Under the pieces are notes generated by a model. It ran no database searches. It was not told the origin of the DNA and saw only the letters and a list, made by a program, of their open reading frames with translations. Both the position numbers and the translations under genes were made by a program. A stretch of DNA of 22,713 nucleotides from an uncultured Tissierellia bacterium (GTDB taxonomy: Bacteria > Bacillota > Clostridia > Tissierellales > Peptoniphilaceae): the NCBI GenBank assembly GCA_937923265.1, contig CALAJY010000015.1, positions 1 through 22,713 on the forward strand, in the 5' to 3' direction. Below are positions 1 through 7,918 of this stretch, one piece after another; position 1 is the first letter of the stretch; each line of letters opens with the position of its first letter.

Positions 1-1089
1 GATGCAGAGGGCCAAGCAACTATAGAAGTCCCGCTCCTGCCGCATGGCGATTTTGATGCCCCGATAGAACAAAAGGAGAAACAGAAAGATGAGGCAGATG
101 CCCATGAAGCCCCCCATCTCCTCCACCACGGAGGCAAAGATAAAGTCCGAGTATCCGAGTGGCACGCTTTCCGGGTGTCCCAGGCCCAAGCCGGTTCCGA
201 AAAATCCGCCCTCGGCAATGGCAAAGAGGGACTGGACAATCTGGTAGCCCTTGTCATGGTAATCCGCCCAGGGATTTAGCCAAATATCCACCCGGCTTCT
301 CACGTGTTGGAAGAGAAAATACCCCAGGGTCAGACCAACGAGCACCAAAAGAAAATTCAGGACAACCAGGCTCTTGTTTCGTTCAAATGCCACCTGTGCC
401 ATAAAAAAGATGCTGAAAAACACCATGGCCGTCCCAAGCTCCTTTTGCACAAAGAACAGGGCGATAAGCACATACACCGCAATCATCAAGCTGTACCGCT
501 TAAGGGGGCTCGTCTGGTAGTCTTCATAGTGGCGAAACCAGGAAGCAATCATGAAGACGAAGGGAACCTTGGCAAATTCCGAGGGCTGAATCTGTACCCC
601 GGCAATCGTCACCCAATTCTTCGCTCCATACAGAAAACGGCCAAAGAGGAGGGTCAAAAGAAAGCAGGCCAGGGTCAGGGCAAAATAAATCCAGGTCGCA
701 TTCTCCCAAAATCGATAGCTTGCCCGCAAAAGGAAAAACACAAAAAAGAAGATGACGACACTGACCAGGTAGATGAGGAGCTGGCGAGATCCCAAGTTCG
801 GCCGAATGCGAAAGACCATGACGGCACCGATGGTAAAAATCATGTTGACGATGACCAAAAGATAGGGTTCGTTTCGGCTAAATCTCGCCATGATTCCCAC
901 CGACAGGAGGGTCATTAACACCAAGCCCGCTCCAAAAAGCAAAACCTGCCCATTCAAATTTTTATAGTGAAAGAGAAAGACAAGCAACACCGCAAGGAGC
1001 TGAAACAGCACCAGCAAAAACCGGGCGGGTGCCAGGGATCCTCGTTTCGGAACGGGCTCTTGAAATTTTAAAAAATTATTTTTCATCAT
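1..1089 (-). CDS. SEDS-family peptidoglycan glycosyltransferase (FtsW/RodA/SpoVE type), 3' end cut by the window
   Basis: This is a multi-pass membrane protein of the SEDS family, which polymerises lipid II into glycan strands together with a class B penicillin-binding protein. 363 codons are in the window and the stop lies beyond position 1. I read the frame directly: it starts at tandem ATGs (1087-1089 and 1084-1086) that overlap the end of the FHA gene by 14 bp, behind GGAG. Family signatures visible are GAKNWVTIAGVQIQPSEFAK (155-174), QKELGTAM (215-222), NPWADYHDKGYQ (272-283) and FIFASVVEEMG (316-326). By family analogy Asp276 is the likely catalytic aspartate. There is an N-terminal stretch with additional hydrophobic segments before the usual core, as in actinobacterial and clostridial FHA-linked members. 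Whether it serves division (FtsW) or elongation (RodA) cannot be decided here. A PBP gene is expected just downstream, outside the window. Confidence 0.9.
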   Translation of the reverse strand, partial: MMKNNFLKFQEPVPKRGSLAPARFLLVLFQLLAVLLVFLFHYKNLNGQVLLFGAGLVLMTLLSVGIMARFSRNEPYLLVIVNMIFTIGAVMVFRIRPNLGSRQLLIYLVSVVIFFFVFFLLRASYRFWENATWIYFALTLACFLLTLLFGRFLYGAKNWVTIAGVQIQPSEFAKVPFVFMIASWFRHYEDYQTSPLKRYSLMIAVYVLIALFFVQKELGTAMVFFSIFFMAQVAFERNKSLVVLNFLLVLVGLTLGYFLFQHVRSRVDIWLNPWADYHDKGYQIVQSLFAIAEGGFFGTGLGLGHPESVPLGYSDFIFASVVEEMGGFMGICLIFLFLLLFYRGIKIAMRQERDFYSCLALCI

Positions 1090-1582
1090 CCGCTCCGTTG
1101 ATAAAGGCGAAATCAATTCCTCCCACATTGATAAGATCGTGGGATAACAGTTCCGTCGGTTGATCAATCTCCGTCTCATTGACCATGGTGGGGTTGGTCG
1201 ACCCCATATCATCAATAATGTAATGCCCCTCATTTTGCACAATATGAGCCTGGTGTTTGCTCATCTGGCGATCCTTGATGACGATATTATTATCATCGGC
1301 TCGGCCAATCGTCGTATTGTCCGACAGGTAATATTCATCCCGAATGGGAAAATCAAATTCTCTGGGGTCATTCAGCAGTTTCAGATACGCGGATTTCACG
1401 GGTCCCCGCTGATAGGAAGAGCGAATATCCAGGGTAATCATGCGAACGATCCGAGAAAGAAAGAGCAGAACAATAATCACAAAGACAAATTTGAGGCCGG
1501 TGGATAAAATTGCATAAAGGGTAACTTGACCGAATAATTTAGTGAAGAAAACCGATTCGAGTAGATTAAATAAAGCCTTCAT
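1076..1582 (-). CDS. Membrane-anchored FHA-domain protein
   Basis: 168 residues. An N-terminal hydrophobic segment (about 20-46) should anchor the protein in the membrane. A cytoplasmic FHA domain follows (about 85-160). FHA domains bind phosphothreonine peptides made by Ser/Thr kinases. Visible FHA landmarks are Gly93-Arg94 in IGRADDNNIVI, Ser108 and His113 in QMSKHQAHI, and Asn130 in GSTNPTMVN. Proline stands where the usual N-G-T motif has glycine. The start is supported by AGGAGG eight bases upstream (1591-1596). The gene has its own promoter just upstream and overlaps the downstream SEDS gene, so the two are probably translated together. I infer that it recruits or regulates the SEDS synthase in response to a PknB/PrkC-type kinase. 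This parallels actinobacterial FHA-RodA-PBP loci, but no target can be named from sequence. Confidence 0.88.
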   Translation of the reverse strand: MKALFNLLESVFFTKLFGQVTLYAILSTGLKFVFVIIVLLFLSRIVRMITLDIRSSYQRGPVKSAYLKLLNDPREFDFPIRDEYYLSDNTTIGRADDNNIVIKDRQMSKHQAHIVQNEGHYIIDDMGSTNPTMVNETEIDQPTELLSHDLINVGGIDFAFINGADDEK

Positions 1583-1607
1583 TATGCATTCCTCCTGTGT
1601 TACAGAT

Positions 1608-1616
1608 ATTATAGCA
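1608..1616 (-). promoter_or_regulatory. Extended -10 promoter for the FHA-SEDS operon
   Basis: On the minus strand this reads TGCTATAAT, a perfect -10 hexamer with the TGn extension. The -35 region 16-17 bp upstream is A/T-rich but does not resemble TTGACA, as is common for extended -10 promoters. The predicted start near 1600 would give a leader of about 20 nt, just enough for the AGGAGG at 1591-1596. It lies directly downstream of the pgcA terminator, which fits a new transcription unit. Confidence 0.65.
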
Positions 1617-1641
1617 CAGCAATTATGTGAAAATTTTATAC

Positions 1642-1672
1642 AAAAATCCCGAGAAGAGGTGCTCTTCTCGGG
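1642..1672 (-). terminator. Rho-independent terminator after pgcA (end of the glycogen operon)
   Basis: A perfect 11-bp stem, CCCGAGAAGAG pairing with CTCTTCTCGGG, surrounds a 3-nt loop. On the minus strand it is followed by ATTTTTGT. It begins 7 bp beyond the pgcA stop codon, so it closes the glg operon. Confidence 0.9.
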
Positions 1673-1678
1673 GCCATC

Positions 1679-3376
1679 CTATTTTACTTCTTTCATCTTT
1701 TCCTCAATCACCCGGAAAAAGGAATCAATCTTTTTTTCACTTCCCTCCTTGCTGGAGGATTTTGTGTAGATATAGACCTTGATCTTGGGTTCTGTTCCGG
1801 AGGGACGAATCGCATACCAGCTTCCATCCTCGTAGTGGTACTTCAGAACATTGGATTTCGGCAAGCCGGTGTCATCTTTTTGATAATCCGTAATCTCCTT
1901 GCAGGCGATGCCTTCCACCTCTTGAATGGGATGAGCACGAAAGTCATCCATGATCCTTTGAATTCGTGCACTCCCGTCGAGGCCTTCCAAAACAACCGAC
2001 TGGAGCTTTTCATTGTAATATCCGTAGTGCTGATAGATCTTATCGAGCACCTGGAGGAGGCTCAGACCCTTCTTCTTATAAAACGCGGCCATCTCCGCGA
2101 CGAGCATGGAGGAAGAAACCGCATCCTTGTCTCGAACGAAGGGACCGTGATTAAAGCCGATGCTCTCCTCATACCCAAAGAGAAAGTCATATTCTCCCGT
2201 GCTGTCCCAGTCGTTGGCGGGCTTTGCGATGTTTTTGAAGCCCGTGAGTGTTTCGAACACCGTGAGTCCATATTCCCGGGCAATGGCCTTGGAAATGTCC
2301 CCGGTCACAATGGATTTGATGATGGCTCCCTTCTTGGGCAATGTGCCTTGGGCCGCTTTCTCGGTCACAATATAGTAAATCAAGAGGGCCCCAATCCGGT
2401 TTCCATTGAGGAAGACATAGTCTCCCTGCTCATTTTTCACCTCCATGGCCAGACGGTCGGAATCGGGATCTGTTGCCAGCAATATGTCGGCACTCACCTC
2501 TTTCCCCAATTTCTCGGAGAGACGAAAGGCCTGCGGATCTTCCGGATTGGGATAACCCACCGTGGTAAAATCCGGGTCCGGATTCTCCTGTTCCTTCACC
2601 ACATGGACATTGTGGAAGCCCCGTTCCTTCAGGATGTTTCGAACGGGAAGATTCCCGCAGCCATTGAGCGGCGAATAGACGAGGCAAATATCCTTATCCA
2701 ATGCCTCCCCCTCATGAATGGTCAGGGACAGCACGTCTTGATAGTAGGATTCCATTAATTCCGAGGGCACATACTCCAGAATTCCCTTCTCCAACGCCTC
2801 TTCCCCTTGCAAGCAAGAAATCGAGGCATAGTCCTCCACCTGAGCAATCTTCTCTTCGATACGATTGGCCCAGTCATCCAGGATCTGGGATCCCTGGCTT
2901 CCGTATGCCTTGTAGCCATTATAGATTTTCGGGTTGTGGGAGGCCGTGATCATGACCCCGGCATAGGCCGACAGCTTTCGAATCGAGTAGGATACCACCG
3001 GCGTTGGAACGATGTGTGGGTGAAGAAACACATGGATGCCATGGGCGGCAAAAACGCCGGCGGTGATTTCCGCAAACTCCTTGGACTTGTGACGAATGTC
3101 ATAGCCAATCACCACGCCCCGCTTCTTGGCTTCTTCCCCCTCCTCTTCCAGCATGCGGGCAAAGCCTTCCGTGGCTTTCGCCACCGTATAGATGTTCATG
3201 CGGTTGGTTCCTGCCCCCAATTTACCGCGAAGACCCGCTGTTCCAAAGTGCAGTTCCTGGTAGAAACGATCCTGAATTTCCTCATCATTTCCTTCGATCT
3301 GCTCTAATTCCTGATGAATCTCTGCATTAAAAAACGGATTCTCTTTCCAATTTTTATAGGCTTCTTGATACTCCAT
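1679..3376 (-). CDS. pgcA: Phosphoglucomutase (alpha-D-phosphohexomutase family, PgcA type)
   Basis: 565 residues. It interconverts glucose-6-phosphate and glucose-1-phosphate, supplying substrate for GlgC. The four family loops are all present: TASHNP (144-149, phosphoserine at Ser146), the metal-binding DPDSDR (303-308), the sugar-recognition GYEES (401-405) and the phosphate-binding RPSGTEPK (524-531). FGTAGLRG near 44-51 is the N-terminal signature of the PgcA-like branch. Length is normal for that branch. The start at MEYQEAYKNW is supported by AAAGGAG six bases upstream. It is the last gene of the glg operon, 35 bp after pulA and followed by a strong terminator. A phosphomannomutase activity is possible in this family, but the operon context favours glucose. 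Nothing in the gene looks damaged. Confidence 0.93.
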   Translation of the reverse strand: MEYQEAYKNWKENPFFNAEIHQELEQIEGNDEEIQDRFYQELHFGTAGLRGKLGAGTNRMNIYTVAKATEGFARMLEEEGEEAKKRGVVIGYDIRHKSKEFAEITAGVFAAHGIHVFLHPHIVPTPVVSYSIRKLSAYAGVMITASHNPKIYNGYKAYGSQGSQILDDWANRIEEKIAQVEDYASISCLQGEEALEKGILEYVPSELMESYYQDVLSLTIHEGEALDKDICLVYSPLNGCGNLPVRNILKERGFHNVHVVKEQENPDPDFTTVGYPNPEDPQAFRLSEKLGKEVSADILLATDPDSDRLAMEVKNEQGDYVFLNGNRIGALLIYYIVTEKAAQGTLPKKGAIIKSIVTGDISKAIAREYGLTVFETLTGFKNIAKPANDWDSTGEYDFLFGYEESIGFNHGPFVRDKDAVSSSMLVAEMAAFYKKKGLSLLQVLDKIYQHYGYYNEKLQSVVLEGLDGSARIQRIMDDFRAHPIQEVEGIACKEITDYQKDDTGLPKSNVLKYHYEDGSWYAIRPSGTEPKIKVYIYTKSSSKEGSEKKIDSFFRVIEEKMKEVK

Positions 3377-3411
3377 GTTTCACTCCTTTTCCAACCCTTC
3401 GTCCCTCTCCG

Positions 3412-5328
3412 CTATCTCCAGGGAGAACGTGGTTCCAGCTCATAAATCACGGTCGACAGCCCTCCTACCCGCAGCGTCTCCTGTTCCGCCTGAGAGATCT
3501 GCTCCCAAGCTTCTTCTCGTCGACCTCTCTGATCGAAAATTCGGCGGGCCCGAAGATGAAGAACCTGAAGTTTCTGTAATACTTTTACCCATTCTACCAT
3601 GTTCTCCCCGGTAGCGTTGGAATGGATGATAAAAAGGAATCCCTCTCTCTCCCGATAAAGAAAGGCCACGAGGTTGGGAGAGCCGGTCTCCACCCTTTGG
3701 ACCCGTTTGCGCACCTCTTCCCCCCTGGCGAGAGAAAGCACGGGGTGCTCCTTCCGGAGCGAAATCAGGTCCTTCACGTAGCGGAACAATCCCAGCTCCC
3801 GTTCCTTATCCGCCCAATTTATGGCATTTATGTAATAAGGAGAATGGTAGGAATTGGGATCCATGTGTTTGCTTCTTCGAAACTCATTGCCCGCATGAAA
3901 GAAAGGAATTCCCTCGGCGGTGAGAAGAAGGCCAAACGCCAAGCGGGTCATGTCCTCTTTTTGCTCGATGTCCCCCACGGATCGAGTGAGCTTGTCCTCC
4001 AGGATGAGATTATCGTGGGCATTAAAATAATTGATGGAGTTCACCGGATTCGGAATGGAGGACGCTCGCTCTCCAAAGGAGACGGAACCCACCAAGCCGA
4101 AGGCCACATCCTCTTTCTTGCCACATTCTCCCTGGATAAAGCCCCGGATGCAGCCATCATTATCTCCCCGAATCGCATCGCGAAAATGATCATTGAACAA
4201 TCCAAAATTCAACCGTCCCTGGCTGGACCAGCGCACCTGTTGCTCTTTCGGCAGAGAAGACACGGCTCCCGCCCAGGGTTCCCCATAAAAAATGGTGTTC
4301 GGATTCTTTTCCCGCAGTCGCCGGAGGGCCATCTCGATGGTCTCTCGGTCGGTGAGCGCCATTAGGTCAAAGCGAAATCCGTCGATATGATACTCCCGCT
4401 GCCAAAAAAGAAGGGATTCCATGATGAACTTTCGGACCATCGGCCGCTCGCTCGCAATCTCATTTCCCACCCCGGAGCCGTTGGAGAATCCCTCGCCCTG
4501 CTGGCGATAATAGTAAGAGGGAACGAGCAGGTTAAAATTCGAGTCCTTGGTTTTGAAGGTGTGATTGTAGACGCAGTCCATGATCACACCGATTCCCTTG
4601 CGATGGAGGGCCTGAATCATTTGCTTGAGTTCCCGGATCCGATTTTTCGGATCATAGGGCTTGGTGGAATAGGACCCTTCCGGGACATTATAAAGTTCCG
4701 GATCATAGCCCCAGTTGTAATTATCATTGGCACCAAAACGCTGGACGTCCTCATCCACCGTCTCAAAATCATTGATGGGCATGAGATGAACATGGGTGGC
4801 TCCCAGCTCTTTCAAATGGTCTAATCCCGTGGCTAGCTGATTGAAATGTGTTCCTTCCTCGGTCAATCCCAGAAATTTTCCGCCATGCCGGCAACCGGAA
4901 CTAGAGGAAAAGGTGAAGTCCCCAATATGGAGTTCATAGAGAATCGCTTTCGAAGGAGGCAAAGACAGAAACGAGGAATCGCGAAAACCCGGGGGATCCG
5001 TCTCTCCCAGGTCAAGAATCGCAGACCGTTTGCTGTTTAACGACGTTGCCACGGAATACGGATCCGTGACTTCCCGATCGCCGATTTGAAAGGTATAGAA
5101 ATAACCCCGGTAATCTCCCTCCAGGGTGATTTGAAAGATTCCGCCTTCTTTTTTCATAGGGAATTTTTCGCAGCTCGGATCCGTGGCCGTGGGATAGAGA
5201 TTGAGAAAAAGGGTCGAAAAATCCGGCGCCCATACCTGAATCCTCGTTCGTGATTTCTGATAGCTCATTCCCAGCTGAGCCCGGAGTTCCCGGTCCGTAA
5301 CGGTTCTATTTGCTAACGCATCCACCAT
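3412..5328 (-). CDS. pulA: Type I pullulanase (cytoplasmic glycogen/starch debranching enzyme)
   Basis: 638 residues, GH13 family. It hydrolyses alpha-1,6 branch linkages. An N-terminal CBM48-like domain (about 28-110, starting TRIQVWAP) is followed by the catalytic barrel. The type I pullulanase signature YNWGYDP is at 204-210. GH13 regions are MDCVYNH (250-256), GFRFDLMAL (317-325, nucleophile Asp321), YGEPW with acid/base Glu350, and NAHDN with Asp439. There is no signal peptide, no surface anchor and no extra starch-binding module. It should therefore act inside the cell on glycogen, as expected from its place between glgA and pgcA. The start ATG lies 19 bp after the glgA stop behind GGGGA with short spacing; the next codon is GTG and would space better. 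The C-terminal 60 residues are rich in Arg and Gln and may be a small beta domain. Confidence 0.92.
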   Translation of the reverse strand: MVDALANRTVTDRELRAQLGMSYQKSRTRIQVWAPDFSTLFLNLYPTATDPSCEKFPMKKEGGIFQITLEGDYRGYFYTFQIGDREVTDPYSVATSLNSKRSAILDLGETDPPGFRDSSFLSLPPSKAILYELHIGDFTFSSSSGCRHGGKFLGLTEEGTHFNQLATGLDHLKELGATHVHLMPINDFETVDEDVQRFGANDNYNWGYDPELYNVPEGSYSTKPYDPKNRIRELKQMIQALHRKGIGVIMDCVYNHTFKTKDSNFNLLVPSYYYRQQGEGFSNGSGVGNEIASERPMVRKFIMESLLFWQREYHIDGFRFDLMALTDRETIEMALRRLREKNPNTIFYGEPWAGAVSSLPKEQQVRWSSQGRLNFGLFNDHFRDAIRGDNDGCIRGFIQGECGKKEDVAFGLVGSVSFGERASSIPNPVNSINYFNAHDNLILEDKLTRSVGDIEQKEDMTRLAFGLLLTAEGIPFFHAGNEFRRSKHMDPNSYHSPYYINAINWADKERELGLFRYVKDLISLRKEHPVLSLARGEEVRKRVQRVETGSPNLVAFLYREREGFLFIIHSNATGENMVEWVKVLQKLQVLHLRARRIFDQRGRREEAWEQISQAEQETLRVGGLSTVIYELEPRSPWR

Positions 5329-5347
5329 CGTTCCCCGATTCTTTCAC

Positions 5348-6787
5348 TTACGATTGACGCTCTTCCAAAAGGGAATCGTACATTTCCCGGTAGGTCCGTG
5401 CGGACTGCCGCCAACTGAAATCCTTCTCCATCGCCCGAAGCTGAAGGGCGTGGTATTCCTCCGGCTTTTCTCGATAAATCCTCGCCGCCCGCTTCATGGT
5501 GAATAAGAGGTCGTGGGCATTGATGTTTTGGAAGGAAAAACCATCGCCCGTGTGGTCATACCGATTATACGGCTTCACGGAATCCCGCAATCCCCCCGCC
5601 TCTCTGACGATGGGGAGACTGCCATACCGCATGGCAATCATCTGGCTGAGCCCACAGGGCTCCGAAATCGAGGGCATGACAAAGAAATCGCTCGCTGCGT
5701 AGATGCGATGGGATTCTTCCTCCGAATAGTGAAGACGGCAGGCCATCTTCTCCGGATATTTGGCGGCAAAATAGCGAAACATCTCCTCATAGTCGCTTTC
5801 TCCCGTTCCGAGGACCACAAATTGAATCTCCTCCTGAAGAAATTCCTCCAGGATGTAGCGAATCAGATCAATCCCCTTCATCGCCGTCAGGCGACTCACC
5901 ATGGCAAAAAGAGGATGGTCTTCTTCCGGCAAGCCAAAGGCCTGCTGGAGGGCTCTTTTGTTCGCTTTTTTTTGCGCCAGGGAATTGCCATTAAAATTCG
6001 ATAAAAGATAGGGATCCGTCTCGGGATTCCAGTAGCTTACGTCAATGCCGTTCAGAATTCCCCGCAGCTTGTGGGAATAGGCCTGCGTGACCTTTTCAAG
6101 ACCCTCCGCAAAGAAGGGATAGCGAATTTCCTCGGCATAGCTGGGAGAAACGGTGGTTATGCGATTTGCATGAACCATCCCCCCCTTCATAAAGTTCATG
6201 GAGTCATAAAACTTCAGATCGTAATCGCTCAAATAGGCGCTGTCCAGCCCTGTCCAATAAAATAAGCTGAGGGGAAACTGCCCTTGATATTTTAAATTGT
6301 GAATTGTGAAGACCGTCCGAATCGGATCATAGAAGGCATCCCCGCGGCGGTAATCGTCGACAAAGACCGGCACCAGGGCGCTGTGCCAGTCATTGGCATG
6401 GATGATATCACAGGCAAAATCGATGACCCGAGGAAGCCGTGTTACGGCCTTGGAGAAAAAGAGGAAGCGCTCTCCATCATCCACCTGCCCGTAAAGGGAG
6501 TCTCTGCGAAAATACGCTTCATTATCCAAAAAATAACAGGTGACCCCGTCCCAGGTTCCGGTCAGGACGCCGCAGTATTCCTGCTTCCATCCCATCGGCA
6601 CCGTAAATTCGGCAATTTTTTTCATCGAACTCCGATATTCCTGGGAAATCTGACCATATAGAGGAAGCACCAAGCGACAGTCGCAGTTCACTCTTTGCAG
6701 GGCCTTTGGCAGGGATCCCGCCACATCGGCAAGGCCGCCCGTTTTTATAAATGGGGTTGCCTCCGCAGCAACATATAGAATTTTCAT
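5348..6787 (-). CDS. glgA: Glycogen synthase (ADP-glucose-dependent, GT5)
   Basis: 479 residues, the usual GlgA length. It transfers glucose from ADP-glucose to the non-reducing end of an alpha-1,4-glucan. The N-terminal ADP-glucose motif KTGGLADVAG begins at Lys15. HANDWHSAL (130-138) and the GT-B C-domain signature SRLTAMKG (298-305) are present. The conserved glutamate motif ISEPCGLSQ has Glu376. The start is 2 bp after the glgD stop (TAG-TC-ATG), with AGAGG five bases upstream lying partly in the glgD 3' end. Translation is thus likely coupled to glgD. It is the third gene of the glgC-glgD-glgA-pulA-pgcA operon. All catalytic landmarks I checked are intact. Confidence 0.96.
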   Translation of the reverse strand: MKILYVAAEATPFIKTGGLADVAGSLPKALQRVNCDCRLVLPLYGQISQEYRSSMKKIAEFTVPMGWKQEYCGVLTGTWDGVTCYFLDNEAYFRRDSLYGQVDDGERFLFFSKAVTRLPRVIDFACDIIHANDWHSALVPVFVDDYRRGDAFYDPIRTVFTIHNLKYQGQFPLSLFYWTGLDSAYLSDYDLKFYDSMNFMKGGMVHANRITTVSPSYAEEIRYPFFAEGLEKVTQAYSHKLRGILNGIDVSYWNPETDPYLLSNFNGNSLAQKKANKRALQQAFGLPEEDHPLFAMVSRLTAMKGIDLIRYILEEFLQEEIQFVVLGTGESDYEEMFRYFAAKYPEKMACRLHYSEEESHRIYAASDFFVMPSISEPCGLSQMIAMRYGSLPIVREAGGLRDSVKPYNRYDHTGDGFSFQNINAHDLLFTMKRAARIYREKPEEYHALQLRAMEKDFSWRQSARTYREMYDSLLEERQS

Positions 6788-6789
6788 GA

Positions 6790-7908
6790 CTACCTCTTAA
6801 TTTTTTCCGATTTTGCGACAAGATAGGGATTGGAGACCGCGCCCGCCACGGTGATCCCCTCTCCAATCTGCGCATACTTATCGGTAATCGTGTTGATGAC
6901 CACCGCATCCTTGGAGACATCCGTTTTCTGGAAGAGGATGCAATTTCTGACGATCGCGTTTTTATGAACATAGACGCCACGGAAGAGAATGGAGTTCTCC
7001 ACCTGGCCATCGATAATGCAGCCGTTCGCGATTAAGCTGTTGGCTACCTGGGCTCCCTCCTTATAAAGGGCCGAGGGCTCATCTTTGGACTTGGTGTAAA
7101 CCAGACCTCCCTGATAAAAGAGCTCCTGATAAATCCGGGGATCCAGGAGTCTCAGATTGGATTGGTAATAGGAGTTGATATCACAGATAATCTCCACGTG
7201 GCAATTCACATCATAGCATCCGATTTTGAGGCGGGACTTGTTTGCCGCAATCGCCTGAATCAGCGTCTGGGCATTTCCCTTCTCCATGGAGTCTGTCACC
7301 AGGTCCAAAAAAACCTTCTTCTTGATAAACAATCTGCCAAAGTAGAGGTTGAAATCGGTGTGAATTCCCAGGTTCATCCCCACGTTCACCAGCCGGTGGT
7401 CGGAATCCAGGATGAGTTTATACATTCCATAGTACAAATTCTCCTGATCGCTGACCGATTCATACATCAGGAGCGCGTCATAGTCTTTGTCCAGATACTC
7501 CTCATACGCCTTCTGAAGGTTTACTTTGGCAATGGCCATGGGATTCTCGATGTATATGTGCTCCGTCTTTGAGAACTGAAAATGCGGCAGGGAATCATAG
7601 AAGGTATGAAGTTCGGATTGCTCATGGGTCAATTCGTCAAAGCTGGGAGGATTGATCATGAGCCCATTGCTTCTCCGATTTAATTCCCAGTTCTTGCCAT
7701 CCCCGATATGGTCCAGAGTCGAACGAACATTTCTGCCGGCATAGAGCATCACCGTGGACATCTTATAATTTGACATGTTGGAGAGGGCAAAGTCGATAAT
7801 GCGGTACCGTCCTCCATAGGGCAGCATATAGTCCGGACGCGTCTTTGAGAGGGCTCCATAGTCTTTTCTTTCATTGGAACTGATAATAATTCCTGAGCAG
7901 TTTTTCAT
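6790..7908 (-). CDS. glgD: GlgD, non-catalytic/regulatory subunit of ADP-glucose pyrophosphorylase
   Basis: 372 residues from the chosen start. It is homologous to GlgC over the nucleotidyltransferase domain (PYGGRYRIIDFALSN near 30-44) and the C-terminal left-handed beta-helix. The pyrophosphorylase loop GGxGxRL is replaced by SSNERKDYGAL (10-20), so the subunit is unlikely to bind nucleotide productively. This is the normal situation for GlgD in Firmicutes, where it pairs with GlgC and tunes its activity. Longer in-frame starts reach back into glgC. I chose MKNCSG because it follows the glgC stop by 10 bp and has GGGGGA at good spacing, while the earlier ATG (7912-7914) sits directly on that site. 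The stop is 2 bp before glgA. Confidence 0.92.
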   Translation of the reverse strand: MKNCSGIIISSNERKDYGALSKTRPDYMLPYGGRYRIIDFALSNMSNYKMSTVMLYAGRNVRSTLDHIGDGKNWELNRRSNGLMINPPSFDELTHEQSELHTFYDSLPHFQFSKTEHIYIENPMAIAKVNLQKAYEEYLDKDYDALLMYESVSDQENLYYGMYKLILDSDHRLVNVGMNLGIHTDFNLYFGRLFIKKKVFLDLVTDSMEKGNAQTLIQAIAANKSRLKIGCYDVNCHVEIICDINSYYQSNLRLLDPRIYQELFYQGGLVYTKSKDEPSALYKEGAQVANSLIANGCIIDGQVENSILFRGVYVHKNAIVRNCILFQKTDVSKDAVVINTITDKYAQIGEGITVAGAVSNPYLVAKSEKIKR

Positions 7909-7918
7909 TCCCATCCCC

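Noticed and set aside
304..918. Plus-strand open frame at the left edge
   Set aside because: The minus strand here encodes the SEDS protein with clear family motifs. The plus-strand product is a highly charged antisense artefact.
6790..7908. glgD as a decayed pseudogene because it lacks the pyrophosphorylase loop
   Set aside because: The frame is intact, it is tightly coupled to glgC and glgA, and loss of this loop is the norm for GlgD regulatory subunits.
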